Below are positions 42,870 through 51,280 of a stretch of DNA of 64,000 bases, piece after piece. Below the pieces are notes generated by a model, which made no database searches, was not told where the DNA came from, and saw only the letters and a list, made by a program, of their open reading frames with translations. This DNA comes from CAYSCW01 sp964449165 (GTDB taxonomy: Bacteria; Acidobacteriota; Aminicenantia; Aminicenantales; Aminicenantaceae): positions 108,115 to 172,114 of the forward strand of contig CAYVAT010000004.1 of assembly GCA_964449165.1 (NCBI GenBank), in the 5' to 3' direction. Position 1 is the first letter of the stretch. Each line of letters begins with the position of its first letter. Both the position numbers and the translations under genes were made by a program.

Positions 42870-45109
42870 TGGCGAAGCTTCTGGTTATCGTCGAATCTCC
42901 TGCAAAGGCGAGAACCGTACACCGCTACCTGGGAAATCAGTATCTGGTTAGGGCTTCCATGGGTCATATCCGCGACCTTCCTAGAAAAAGATTGGGAGTG
43001 GATATTGAACACGATTTTGAGCCCGAGTACGAGGTTATTCCCGAGAGAAAAAAGACAGTAGCGGAACTGCGTAAGTTTGCCAAACAGTGCGAAGCCGTGC
43101 TTCTTGCTGCTGATCCTGACAGAGAAGGAGAGGCAATCTGCTGGCATCTGAGTAAGGTGCTGAGCAATGAGAATAGAAACATCTACCGCGTTCTTTTCCA
43201 TGAGATCACCAAGAAAGCTGTTCAGGAGGCCTTTGAACAATTTGGGCAGATTGATCAGGGCAAGATCAACGCCCAGCAAACTAGAAGAATCCTGGACAGA
43301 TTGGTCGGCTATCTCATCAGCCCTCTTCTTTGGAAAAAGATCGGAAAGGGTCTGAGTGCTGGACGAGTCCAGTCAATAGCCTTGCGCTTGATTTGCGAGA
43401 GGGAAAAGGAGATAAAAGATTTTGTTTCGGAGGAATACTGGACGATAACCGCCCTTCTTCAGGCAAATCAACCTCCCTCATTCAAGGCCACCCTGAGCAA
43501 GATCGGAGGAAAGAAGGCCAAGATAGAGAATGAAAAAGAAGCCAGCGCCGTCATTGATGAACTTCACCGATCATCTTTTTTTCTGGAAAAGATCAAAATT
43601 CAGGAGAAGAAAAAAACGCCTCCACCTCCTTACATCACCAGCACTCTCCAGCAAGATGGCTTTCGTCTCCTTCGCTTTTCCGTGAAAAAGACCATGGCTG
43701 TCGCGCAAAGGCTTTATGAAGGGCTGGAACTCGGGGATAAAGGACTTGTCGGTTTAATCACTTACATGAGGACGGATTCTGTTCGTGTTTCTGATGTAGC
43801 TCTCTCCCAGGCCCGAAAATATATTCAGGAGAGTTTTGGTGATGCTTATCTTCCTAAGAAAGCCCGCATTTATAAGAATAAGAAAAAAGCACAGGATGCC
43901 CATGAAGCCATCCGCCCCACCACCATCTCTCTTTCTCCCCAGGCCGTGAAACCTTATCTTAAAAATGAAGAATTCAGACTTTACAGCCTGATATGGAATC
44001 GTTTTATCGCATCTCAGATCCATGCAGCCTTGATCGTAGAGACGGAATTTTCGATCAGAGCTTCCGACTGCCAGTTCACGGCTAAAGGGGAAGTGGTGAA
44101 GTTTGAAGGATACCTGGCGCTCTACCCGAGCTTGAAAAAAGAAGAAAAGATTTTGCCCAGAGCAGAGGAAGGAGAGGAATTGAGGCTTCTTGAGCTGGAT
44201 CCTCAACAGAATTACACTCAGCCTCCTCCTCGATACACTGAAGGAAGTTTGGTCAAAGAGCTTGAGGCAAAGGGAATCGGGCGTCCCAGCACCTATGCTC
44301 CCATCATCTCTACTCTGCAGGACCGAGTTTATGTGATCAGGGAAAAGGGCAGGTTTATCCCTACAGATTTGGGGCTCTTTGTGACCGATTATTTGATAAA
44401 AAATTTTCCTGATTTGATGGAGTTTGAGTTCACAGCCCGGCTGGAGGAGGAGCTTGACCATATCAACGAGGGCCAGCTGGATTGGTTAACCTATCTGAAA
44501 TCTTATTATTCTCTGTTGAAGAAGGACTTAAACGAGGCCATGAAAAGTGAGGGAGTAAAAGGCAAAGGCATACCCGTGGAAGATGTCTGTCCTGAGTGCG
44601 GACGTCAGCTTGTTATCAAGGAAGGGCGATACGGCCGTTTCCGCTCATGTTCTGGGTACCCTGAGTGCAAATATAGAGAAAGCATGCTCAAGAGGGAAGT
44701 CCAACCCTTGGATGAGAAATGTCCTGTTTGTGGCTCAAACCTGGTCATTCGTTCAGGGAAATACGGAACCTTTGTTGCCTGTTCGAATTATCCTCAGTGC
44801 ACCTACACCAAGAAAGAGAAAGTGGATACGGGGATTTCCTGTCCCTCAGGTTGTGGAGGAACCATAGTCCGCAGGAAGACCAGAAAAGGGAAAATCTTTT
44901 TCGGTTGCAGCAACTTTCCAAAGTGCAGGTTTGCCACTTGGGATGAGCCCATAGCGCGCCCTTGTCCCAAATGCGGACAGGCATTTATCCTCCGCAGGCA
45001 TTCCATAAAAGGAAAGCCTTATCTATACTGTCATAACGAGAGATGTGATTACAAGGAGGAGGTGGAGGAGGAGAAGATCTGGGAGAAGGGTCCTGACTCT
45101 ACTGAATAA
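42869..45109 (+). CDS. topA: DNA topoisomerase I
   Basis: This type IA topoisomerase has 746 residues: TOPRIM domain from VIVESPAKARTVHRYLG with LLAADPDREGEAICWHL, the active-site Tyr in GLITYMRTDSVRVSD (Tyr299), and HEAIRPT, TEGSLVKELEAKGIGRPSTYA. The C-terminus has four Cys-rich ribbons: CPECGRQL...CSGYPECKY, CPVCGSNL...CSNYPQCTY, CPSGCGGT...CSNFPKCRF, CPKCGQAF...CHNERCDY. It relaxes negative supercoils. AAAGGAG precedes the ATG at 42869, which overlaps the dprA stop. The xer gene follows after 49 bp. Confidence 0.95.
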   Translation: MAKLLVIVESPAKARTVHRYLGNQYLVRASMGHIRDLPRKRLGVDIEHDFEPEYEVIPERKKTVAELRKFAKQCEAVLLAADPDREGEAICWHLSKVLSNENRNIYRVLFHEITKKAVQEAFEQFGQIDQGKINAQQTRRILDRLVGYLISPLLWKKIGKGLSAGRVQSIALRLICEREKEIKDFVSEEYWTITALLQANQPPSFKATLSKIGGKKAKIENEKEASAVIDELHRSSFFLEKIKIQEKKKTPPPPYITSTLQQDGFRLLRFSVKKTMAVAQRLYEGLELGDKGLVGLITYMRTDSVRVSDVALSQARKYIQESFGDAYLPKKARIYKNKKKAQDAHEAIRPTTISLSPQAVKPYLKNEEFRLYSLIWNRFIASQIHAALIVETEFSIRASDCQFTAKGEVVKFEGYLALYPSLKKEEKILPRAEEGEELRLLELDPQQNYTQPPPRYTEGSLVKELEAKGIGRPSTYAPIISTLQDRVYVIREKGRFIPTDLGLFVTDYLIKNFPDLMEFEFTARLEEELDHINEGQLDWLTYLKSYYSLLKKDLNEAMKSEGVKGKGIPVEDVCPECGRQLVIKEGRYGRFRSCSGYPECKYRESMLKREVQPLDEKCPVCGSNLVIRSGKYGTFVACSNYPQCTYTKKEKVDTGISCPSGCGGTIVRRKTRKGKIFFGCSNFPKCRFATWDEPIARPCPKCGQAFILRRHSIKGKPYLYCHNERCDYKEEVEEEKIWEKGPDSTE

Positions 45110-45158
45110 GGAGAAGGTTTTTGGAAAGGGCTTCGCTCCCTGAAAAGAGTGAGTTATC

Positions 45159-46046
45159 ATGAAAAAGGAGCTTAAGGCGTTCCTTGACCATCTGCGGTAT
45201 GAGAGGAATGCTTCTCCCCATACAGTGGCGAGCTACAGAAGGGATCTCCTTCAGCTGGCTGAATATCTGGAAGACAAGAAGGTAGCCTTGAAGGAGATAG
45301 ACAATTTTATCCTGCGCGGCTTTTTAGCCAGGCTTCATGAAAGGAAAAACAAAAGATCCACCATAGCCCGCAAACTGGCATCCATCCGTTCGTTTTTCCA
45401 GTTTTGTTTGAAAAGGCGCTGGCTGGAAGACAATCCCGCCCGAGTGGTGGCCACTCCCAAGCAAGAAAGGCATGTCCCTTCCTTTTTGTCCGAGGCGGAG
45501 ATGAACCATTTTTTAGATTTGCCCCATAAGAGTGAACGAATCTTGGACTTGAGAGACAAAGCCCTTCTGGAGTTGCTCTATGCGACAGGAATTCGAGTGG
45601 GAGAGCTGGTAGGGACGAACCTGGAGGACGTGAACTTTGCCGAGCGGTTGATCATAATCAGGGGAAAAGGTAAGAAGGAAAGGCTTTTGCCTTTTGGGAA
45701 GAAGGCAGAGGAGAGTTTGAGGGCTTATATTCCTAAGAGAAACCTGATCAATAGAGGAAGAATTGAGGAGGAGGCCCTCTTCTTGAATTTCCGCGGTAGG
45801 AGGCTTTCGGCTCGGTCAGTGGAGAGGATCGTGGATAAGTACCTTCGGAGAGCTGCGCTTCGGCGCAAGATAAGTCCTCATTCCCTCCGTCATTCTTTTG
45901 CCTCACATCTTTTAAGCCGGGGAGCTGATTTGAGAGTAATCCAGGAACTCTTGGGTCATGAGAGCCTGGCCACCACCCAAAAATATACCCATATCGATCT
46001 AAGACAATTGTTGGATGTCTACCACAAAAGCCACCCCCGCTCCTAA
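45159..46046 (+). CDS. xerC: Tyrosine recombinase XerC/XerD
   Basis: The 295-residue protein has an N-terminal SAM-like DNA-binding domain (FLDHLRYERNASPHTVASYRRDLLQLAEYL) and a catalytic domain with all expected residues: Arg in YATGIRVGELVGT, Lys in IIRGKGKKERLLPF, His-x-x-Arg in HSLRHSFASHLLSRGADLRVIQELLGHESLATTQKYTHID, His in GHES and the nucleophile Tyr in KYTH. Length and position after topA fit the housekeeping Xer recombinase that resolves chromosome dimers at dif rather than a mobile integrase. XerC versus XerD cannot be decided by eye. Confidence 0.92.
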   Translation: MKKELKAFLDHLRYERNASPHTVASYRRDLLQLAEYLEDKKVALKEIDNFILRGFLARLHERKNKRSTIARKLASIRSFFQFCLKRRWLEDNPARVVATPKQERHVPSFLSEAEMNHFLDLPHKSERILDLRDKALLELLYATGIRVGELVGTNLEDVNFAERLIIIRGKGKKERLLPFGKKAEESLRAYIPKRNLINRGRIEEEALFLNFRGRRLSARSVERIVDKYLRRAALRRKISPHSLRHSFASHLLSRGADLRVIQELLGHESLATTQKYTHIDLRQLLDVYHKSHPRS

Positions 46047-46088
46047 ATGAGCCGGCTTCGCTTTTGAGGAAAAGCTGCCAGGGCTCAT
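46047..46088 (+). terminator. Stem-loop after the topA-xer operon
   Basis: The repeat ATGAGCC (46047-46053) / GGCTCAT (46082-46088) encloses a second stem of CTTTT-gagg-AAAAG, giving a long hairpin beginning 1 bp after the xer stop. No U-run follows, so it could be a Rho-assisted terminator or an mRNA-stabilising structure. The remaining sequence to 46249 shows only the ribosome site of the next gene. Confidence 0.55.
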
Positions 46089-46249
46089 AAAAACACCGCA
46101 AACTCAAGTTGCCCTTCGAAACCCTGCCTCGTGAACAATCGTTGACTTTCTCCCACCCCGCATTAAATGTAATAGATTGAAATTAAATAAGATATGAATT
46201 TCTTTGGATGGCCTGAATGTTGCATACGGATAAGGGAAAGGAGGTAACC

Positions 46250-46561
46250 ATGAGAGATTTAAAGGTCAAAGGCTTGGTTTTCAGCATGATCGTTGGCTTT
46301 CTGTTTTCCTGTTTTTTAGCTTTTTCTGCGCAGCCTGCTTCAAAAGCCAGCAGTAACAAAATTAATATCAACACAGCGTCGGCTAAAGAACTGCAGGAGC
46401 TTCCTCGAATCGGCCCCAGTGTGGCCCAGAGAATCATCGAATTCCGGAAAGAACATGGCAAGTTCAAGAGGATTGAAGAGATCATGAAGGTGAGAGGGAT
46501 AGGTGAGAAAACGTTTGAAAGGATAAAAAATCTTATTACAGTTGGAGAGAAGGCCAAATAG
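46250..46561 (+). CDS. comEA: ComEA-like helix-hairpin-helix secreted protein
   Basis: The 103-residue protein has a signal peptide or anchor (VKGLVFSMIVGFLFSCFLAFSAQPA) and two helix-hairpin-helix motifs (KININTASAKELQELPRIGPSVAQRIIEFRKEHGKFKRIEEIMKVRGIGEKTFERIKNL). This is the DNA-binding HhH unit of ComEA, which captures incoming DNA in competence; many short versions are of unknown role. I chose the ATG at 46250 with its AAAGGAGGT ribosome site over the ATG at 46217. With dprA 4 kb upstream it hints at natural transformation. Confidence 0.85.
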   Translation: MRDLKVKGLVFSMIVGFLFSCFLAFSAQPASKASSNKININTASAKELQELPRIGPSVAQRIIEFRKEHGKFKRIEEIMKVRGIGEKTFERIKNLITVGEKAK

Positions 46562-46585
46562 GAGAAGGGAAAAATTCCCTTCTCC
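46561..46585. terminator. Bidirectional terminator between comEA and rdgB
   Basis: GGAGAAGGGAA and TTCCCTTCTCC form an 11-bp perfect stem with an AAA loop, starting at the last base of the comEA stop codon. It sits between convergent genes (rdgB ends at 46594), so it can serve both. A weak T-rich stretch follows on the plus strand. Confidence 0.75.
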
Positions 46586-46593
46586 CTCCCTGT

Positions 46594-47214
46594 TTATCTT
46601 GGGGCATGAGTTTTTTCAAGATAGTCAGTTAAGAATTTTTTCAACTTCTTAAGTGCCCGGCCACGATGACTGATCTTATTTTTTTCCTCAGGCCGAAGCT
46701 GAGCAAATGTTTTTCCAAGGGGAGGATAATAAAAAATTGGATCATAACCGAATCCGTATCGGCCTTTCTTTTCAGTGGTGATGATACCTTCCACACATTC
46801 CGTGATTTCCTTGATCACACTTTCTTTTCGGGATAGGACAAGAGCGGAGACGAAGCGGGCCTTCCTCCCTGGGGCAGGGACTTCTCTCATCAATTCCAGT
46901 ACTTTCTGAATGTTTTTCTCATCAGTGGCCTGAGGTCCTGAAAATCTGGCTGATAAAACGCCAGGTGCTCCTCCAAGGTGTTCGATTTCCAGCCCTGAAT
47001 CTTCAGCCAGGGTAAGTCCGGGCCAAAATCGGCTGTAGAAGAGACTTTTATCTCGGGCATTCTCCATGAAGGTGTGTTTGTTCTCCGGAAATGTTATTTC
47101 CAGGCGAATAGTGCCAAGATGGGAAATCTTGATGGGGAGGGGAGTAAAGAAAGCCTGAATCTCTTTGGCTTTTGATCGATTTGTGGTGGCAATCAGAAGA
47201 TGATCTTCAATCAA
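46594..47214 (-). CDS. rdgB: Non-canonical purine NTP pyrophosphatase (RdgB/HAM1)
   Basis: The protein of 206 residues hydrolyses ITP, dITP and XTP. Motifs are LLIATTNRSKAKEIQAFF (substrate loop, SxNxxK-like), ENARDKSLFY, LAEDSGLEIEHLGGAPGVLSARFSG, YGFGYDPIFYYPPLGKTFAQLRPEEKNKISHRGRALKKL. I propose a TTG start at 47214 overlapping the MgtC stop; an ATG at 47334 would add 40 residues lying inside mgtC. The length then matches the family. The gene is translationally coupled to mgtC. Confidence 0.88.
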   Translation of the reverse strand: MIEDHLLIATTNRSKAKEIQAFFTPLPIKISHLGTIRLEITFPENKHTFMENARDKSLFYSRFWPGLTLAEDSGLEIEHLGGAPGVLSARFSGPQATDEKNIQKVLELMREVPAPGRKARFVSALVLSRKESVIKEITECVEGIITTEKKGRYGFGYDPIFYYPPLGKTFAQLRPEEKNKISHRGRALKKLKKFLTDYLEKTHAPR

Positions 47215-47854
47215 TCTTGATTTCTTGAATGTCTTGGATATCCAGAAGTCCCTGGTTAAATCTCTGTTCCTTTTCTTCTGCGGCAGTAAAAGAAAAATCG
47301 ACAACAGATAGTGTTCCTTCTTTCTTGAGAGCAAGTTCCCGGAATTTTATTCCTTCGTGAAGGGCAAGTTTTTTGATGTGAATCAGGACATCTTTAGAAT
47401 ATTTCGCTTTAAGGTGATAACGATAGATTGCTTTTTTCATGTATTGTCCTTCGATCTGTCGGAAAATGACTAAGGTCAGGATGATGATGACAGTGAAAAT
47501 GATGGCAGGAAGGTAGTATCCGGCTCCGATAACGATTCCCAGACCTCCCACTGCCCAGAGGGTGGCTCCTGTGGTCAGGCCAACTACGGCGCCTTGGGCT
47601 TGAATGATTGTCCCGGCTCCGATAAAACCGATGCCTGTGATTACTCCTGCTGCGATACGGGTGAGATCTCCCCCGCTTCCTTCTTTTCCTTGGAGGATAA
47701 GCCCTGATACAATCATTACCATAGTCGAGCCTACACAGATAAGGATGTTTGTCCTGAAGCCTGCTGGTTTTTGACTGGTTTCTCTTTCTAGGCCTATCAG
47801 ACCTCCCAACCCGACGGCAAGTAGAAGCTTGAGCGTGATTTCCAGAATACTCAT
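47207..47854 (-). CDS. MgtC/SapB family membrane protein
   Basis: This 215-residue protein has four to five N-terminal membrane helices with LAVGLGGLIGLERETSQKPAGFRTNILICVGSTMVMIVSG, DLTRIAAGVITGIGFIGAGTIIQ and VGLTTGATLWAVGGLGIVIGAGYYLPAI, which is the MgtC core. A cytoplasmic C-terminal region (about 140-215) follows, which may be ACT-like. MgtC proteins are linked to magnesium limitation and membrane potential control; the exact role is debated. The end overlaps the rdgB start. Confidence 0.88.
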   Translation of the reverse strand: MSILEITLKLLLAVGLGGLIGLERETSQKPAGFRTNILICVGSTMVMIVSGLILQGKEGSGGDLTRIAAGVITGIGFIGAGTIIQAQGAVVGLTTGATLWAVGGLGIVIGAGYYLPAIIFTVIIILTLVIFRQIEGQYMKKAIYRYHLKAKYSKDVLIHIKKLALHEGIKFRELALKKEGTLSVVDFSFTAAEEKEQRFNQGLLDIQDIQEIKID

Positions 47855-47926
47855 TTGTTTTCCTCAAGATACGGCATATGGCTAATTTATCACAACTGCA
47901 GTTCTGAAAACAAGAGATTCTATAGA

Positions 47927-47982
47927 CAAGGATGGATGGGAACCGACGCTTTTATCAGCTATCAAGGGAATGGATCTGCTTC
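47927..47982. repeat. Intergenic repeat, half copy C
   Basis: CAAGGATGGATGGGAACCGAC (47927-47947, first and last bases included) is the reverse complement of one arm of the palindromic element at 37845-37975, with a few changes. The adjoining 47957-47982 matches 20583-20608 in 23 of 26 bases. This links the repeat fragments at 20.6, 32.5, 37.9 and 47.9 kb. It lies between hypA and mgtC. Confidence 0.6.
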
Positions 47983-47991
47983 CCCTCTGCT

Positions 47992-48336
47992 TTAAACCTC
48001 AAGTTCCATCTTTTCAAGGAGCAGCTCTTTCCCCTGCAGGACCTTTAATTCCCTGGATCCACAATGCTCACAGATAAAAACAAAGTCTCTCTTCACCATC
48101 TTCTTGTGGCATTTTTGGCACTCTATTTTGAGGGGGATATTGACTATCTTCAGAGTGGCTTCAGCGGCGATGGTATTCTTTTTGTAGATATCAAAAGCGG
48201 TTTCCAGGAACTCAGAGACGACTCCTGAGAGGGCTCCCACGCGAAGTTTGATCATTGTGACTTTTTTAGCTTTTTTTTCTCTGGCCTTATCCTCCAGGAT
48301 TTCAAAGAGGTTGGCTACGATGGAAAGTTCATGCAT
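47992..48336 (-). CDS. hypA: Hydrogenase nickel incorporation protein HypA
   Basis: The 114-residue protein starts MHELSIVANLF, with the nickel-binding His2-Glu3 of HypA. A zinc-binding loop CQKCHKKMVKRDFVFICEHCG has two CxxC pairs. HypA works with HypB to insert nickel into the hydrogenase large subunit. Its ATG overlaps the end of hypB by 8 bp. The operon runs protease, hypB, hypA; hypC, hypD, hypE and hypF are not in the window. Confidence 0.95.
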   Translation of the reverse strand: MHELSIVANLFEILEDKAREKKAKKVTMIKLRVGALSGVVSEFLETAFDIYKKNTIAAEATLKIVNIPLKIECQKCHKKMVKRDFVFICEHCGSRELKVLQGKELLLEKMELEV

Positions 48337-49000
48337 GCTGTTTCCGCAACGTCCGGAGTGAGGAGAGAAAGAAGTTGACCAGCTCTTCTATTCCCGTGCC
48401 TTTGAGAGCAGATGTGATGAAGACTTCAAGTTTAGGATTCAGCTCTAAGGCTTCTTCTTTCGATCGTTCAATATCAAAAGGGAGAAGAGGGACGAGGTCA
48501 GCTTTGGTGATGATCAGACAATCCGCGGTGGTGAATGCCTTGGGGTACTTTTTCGGTTTGTCATCTCCTTCTGGAGTGGAGAGAAGGACACATCTGATTG
48601 TTTCGCCCAAATCATAACTAGCAGGGCAAACCAGGTTGCCCACGTTTTCGATGAAGAGAAAATCCAGGTTTGCGGGGATTTTTGAGAAAATCTTACCGAC
48701 CATCTTGGCTTCAAGGTGGCAGGCTCCCCCAGTGAGAATCTGCCAGGCTGGGATTCCTTTTGCCCTTATTCTCTCCGCATCTCTTTCTGTTTCAATATCT
48801 CCTTCAATAACACCCATCTTATAGGTTGGGTTCAACTTCTCAGATATCCGCTCCAGAAGAGTGGTTTTTCCAGCTCCTGGAGAGCTGAGAAGGTTGATGG
48901 TTAAAATCCCCTTTTTGGTGAGTTTTTTTCGAATTTCCGAGGCAATCTTCTTGTTGGATCCGAGAAGTTCTTCCAGGACGAGGACTTCTTTTTTCGCCAT
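48329..49000 (-). CDS. hypB: Hydrogenase maturation GTPase HypB
   Basis: This 223-residue SIMIBI GTPase has LLSSPGAGKTTLLERI (Walker A), VIEGDIETERDAERI, GGACHLEAKMV (the Cys-His metal site), ENVGNLVCPASYDLGE and ITKADLVPLL (G4-type NKxD variant). It hydrolyses GTP while delivering nickel with HypA. There is no N-terminal histidine-rich stretch, so it does not store nickel. It starts 1 bp after the protease gene and overlaps hypA. Confidence 0.95.
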   Translation of the reverse strand: MAKKEVLVLEELLGSNKKIASEIRKKLTKKGILTINLLSSPGAGKTTLLERISEKLNPTYKMGVIEGDIETERDAERIRAKGIPAWQILTGGACHLEAKMVGKIFSKIPANLDFLFIENVGNLVCPASYDLGETIRCVLLSTPEGDDKPKKYPKAFTTADCLIITKADLVPLLPFDIERSKEEALELNPKLEVFITSALKGTGIEELVNFFLSSLRTLRKQHA

Positions 49001-49001
49001 T

Positions 49002-49481
49002 TTATCCCTTTCTAAGGACTCCCTTGACTTTTCTGACGATGGAAGGAAGGGCGGCTTTCATTTCTGGAGTCAATTTTTCTCCGAGATTATACATGTTTTT
49101 GGCCTCCACGGCTACAACCCTGATTTCTTTGGGCATTTTGAGCCCCAGCTTTTCTCCGATTTCCAAGGTCTGGGGAACAGAGACATAGTGGGGAGAAGGG
49201 CCGGGGATATGCCTCAGGTCCTTTTTCTCGAGAAGATGGATGCGGCCAGTATGGAGATCGGGCTTTTTGATGGTATCAACGATGATGAGTTTGTCATAGC
49301 CAACCACAACATCCAGAAGGGAGAGTCCGGAAAGGCTGCATTCTTCAAAGTCTGCGTGTTTAAGCCAGGCTGAATTCTGCTTTTCAATCCGAAGCTCTTT
49401 CTTCAGATAGCGGATGACATGGATGCCCATTGCGTCGTCGCCGTACAATTCATTTCCTATTCCCAGCACAAGCGTTTTCAT
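49002..49481 (-). CDS. Hydrogenase maturation protease (HyaD/HupD-like, M52)
   Basis: The 159-residue protein belongs to peptidase family M52: LVLGIGNELYGDDAMGIHVI (first metal-ligand acid in YGDD), LIIVDTIKKP (second ligand Asp) and GPSPHYVSVPQ (the His ligand). Such enzymes cut the C-terminal tail of a NiFe large subunit after nickel insertion. It precedes hypB by 1 bp. Since the large subunit at 52072-53814 carries its own protease domain, this free protease is either redundant or serves another hydrogenase outside the window. Confidence 0.88.
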   Translation of the reverse strand: MKTLVLGIGNELYGDDAMGIHVIRYLKKELRIEKQNSAWLKHADFEECSLSGLSLLDVVVGYDKLIIVDTIKKPDLHTGRIHLLEKKDLRHIPGPSPHYVSVPQTLEIGEKLGLKMPKEIRVVAVEAKNMYNLGEKLTPEMKAALPSIVRKVKGVLRKG

Positions 49482-49509
49482 TTTTATAAGAGGAAGATGT
49501 CGGAGCAGG

Positions 49510-50622
49510 CTAATTTTTCTCTATCTTAGCTTTAGGAAGGAGGACGGTAAAAGTGCTTCCCTTTCCAAGTTCGCTTGAGACTTGAATAGAGCCGCCATGG
49601 GCATCTACGATTTTTTTAGCAATGGTCAATCCCAGGCCTGTCCCTTTGTGTTTTTGGCTTTCGCTCCGGCTTACCCGGTAGAACTGATCGAAAATGAGTG
49701 GTAGATGTTCTTTGGCAATTCCAATACCTGTGTCCCTTATTTCAATTGACATGAACTCCTCTTCTTCTTTGACAGAAATGGTAACCGAACCTTTTGGCTT
49801 GTTATAATGAATAGCATTACTGATCAGGTTGGAAAAAACCTGTTCCAGACTTTCTTCATCTCCATGGACAGAAGCAGATTCAGAAACAGGCTTGAGTTCA
49901 AGAGAGATATCATTTTCCTTGGCATAAGGCTGCATGAAATCAACAAGCTTCTCTAGGAGGTTTTTCAGAGGGAATGATTTTCCCTTTTCTATGATTTCTC
50001 GTCCGTTTAGCCTGGCAACATCCAGCCAGTCATTGATCAATTGCAGCAGAGCCTCCAGGCGGTCTTTGGCTTTTAAGATCAGCTCCTTTTGTTTTTCTTC
50101 CAATTTGCCCACCATCCCAGCCAAAATTACCTCGAAATACTGGGCGATGGCCACTAAAGGACTTCGCAGTTGATGGGTAACCATGGTGATAAAATTTTCT
50201 TCCATCAGCCTTTTTTCTCTCTTTAAGGACTCCGCTTCCAAGAGGAGGCTTCTTTTCTCTAGGCCTCGCTTGATAATTAAGCGGAGCTCATCTGGAGTAA
50301 AGGGCTTAGGGATAAAATCGTAGGCCCCCTTTTTCATGGCTTCAACAGCCGAGTCGACTGTAGCATATCCTGTGATGACGACGGGAATGATATAGGGATC
50401 GATTTCTTGGATTTTTTCCAAGGTTTCCATACCACTGATACCAGGCATTTTGAGATCAATGAGAACAAGGTCGGGTTTGAAATCCTTTGCTTTTTCCAGG
50501 CCGATTGTCCCGTCTTCAGCTAATTCGGGTTGATATCCCTCTTTGGACAGGATCTGGGAACAAGAGTCACGCATCGACTCTTCGTCATCGATAACAAGAA
50601 TGCGGGATTTATTTCTGTTCAT
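49510..50622 (-). CDS. Receiver-histidine kinase hybrid (REC-HisKA-HATPase)
   Basis: The 370-residue cytoplasmic protein has a receiver domain at about 6-122 (DDEES acidic pair, phospho-Asp56 in LVLIDLKMPG, Lys106), a short linker coiled coil (about 122-142), HisKA with His150 in FITMVTHQLRSPLVAI, and a HATPase_c domain with N, G1 and G2 boxes (SNLISNAIHYN, IRDTGIGIA, GTGLGLTIAKK). No membrane helix or sensor domain is present, so its input must come through phosphorylation of the receiver. It precedes the hydrogenase maturation genes by 28 bp, suggesting co-regulation with hydrogenase. Confidence 0.88.
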   Translation of the reverse strand: MNRNKSRILVIDDEESMRDSCSQILSKEGYQPELAEDGTIGLEKAKDFKPDLVLIDLKMPGISGMETLEKIQEIDPYIIPVVITGYATVDSAVEAMKKGAYDFIPKPFTPDELRLIIKRGLEKRSLLLEAESLKREKRLMEENFITMVTHQLRSPLVAIAQYFEVILAGMVGKLEEKQKELILKAKDRLEALLQLINDWLDVARLNGREIIEKGKSFPLKNLLEKLVDFMQPYAKENDISLELKPVSESASVHGDEESLEQVFSNLISNAIHYNKPKGSVTISVKEEEEFMSIEIRDTGIGIAKEHLPLIFDQFYRVSRSESQKHKGTGLGLTIAKKIVDAHGGSIQVSSELGKGSTFTVLLPKAKIEKN

Positions 50623-50861
50623 ATGGTTTTATCTATCAGGGATTTGAACCGGCACTGAACGAAGCCTGCTATCAGGGTATTTTACTTCAAAATCTCTTTG
50701 ATTTCAGCAATAATTTGTTTATCGGTGAAATGTTGGGCTGTTAATACTTTCTCCTCAAGGTATGTTAGCAACTTGGATAAGAAATGACTTTCTTAATTCA
50801 TTCTCTTTTGAGCCTGAATAGCCATGAATTTCTGATTCATTCTTCCCTTTATGACCTCTTT

Positions 50862-51269
50862 TCATTTCTTGAGAAGCCTCTCAATATGCGCAAGGAGATT
50901 TTCGGGTTTAACAGGCTTATCGATATAGTCGTCGGGTCCTATTAGCCCCTGTTCCTCTCCTTTGAACTGAAATCTTGAGCCGGTCTTTTCCTTTACAGCA
51001 GATACAAAGATGATGGGTGTGTCTTGGAACTCCTTGAATTCCTTGGAAGTTTTGATGCTGTGGCACAGAGAAAATCCGTCGAACAGGCTGTCCATCATGA
51101 TATCGAGCAAGATAAGATCAGGCTTTTTGTCAAAGATTTTCTTCTTCCCCTCATCCGGACTGGCAGCGGTTACCACTTCGTATAGGGCGGATTGAAGAAT
51201 GGGTGTGACAGCATCCAAGAAGTCCGGATCGTCATCGATGACTAAGATCTTTGCTCGAGGCGTATCCAT
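50862..51269 (-). CDS. Stand-alone response regulator receiver
   Basis: The 135-residue protein is a single receiver: ILVIDDDPDFLDAV with the acidic pocket, phospho-Asp56 in LILLDIMMD, IIFVSAVKEK, and DYIDKPVKPENLLAHIERLL with the Lys. A ten-residue insertion (TGSRFQFKGEEQGLIG) before the last strand is notable. No output domain is present. It is 11 bp after another receiver and 239 bp before the receiver-kinase hybrid, so phosphorelay among the three is plausible. Confidence 0.85.
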   Translation of the reverse strand: MDTPRAKILVIDDDPDFLDAVTPILQSALYEVVTAASPDEGKKKIFDKKPDLILLDIMMDSLFDGFSLCHSIKTSKEFKEFQDTPIIFVSAVKEKTGSRFQFKGEEQGLIGPDDYIDKPVKPENLLAHIERLLKK

Positions 51270-51280
51270 TTTTTTCCTCC

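Noticed and set aside
45159..46046. Xer protein as integrase of a mobile element
   Set aside because: It has housekeeping Xer length, lies in the usual topA neighbourhood, and no attachment site duplication or phage gene is nearby.
47215..47334. 40-residue N-terminal extension of RdgB
   Set aside because: It lies within mgtC and has no similarity to RdgB; the TTG at 47214 gives the normal family length.
50636..50670. tRNA-like T-arm (GGTTCAAATCC on the minus strand)
   Set aside because: The flanking bases do not pair as a T-stem and no acceptor, D or anticodon arms can be found at the right distances.
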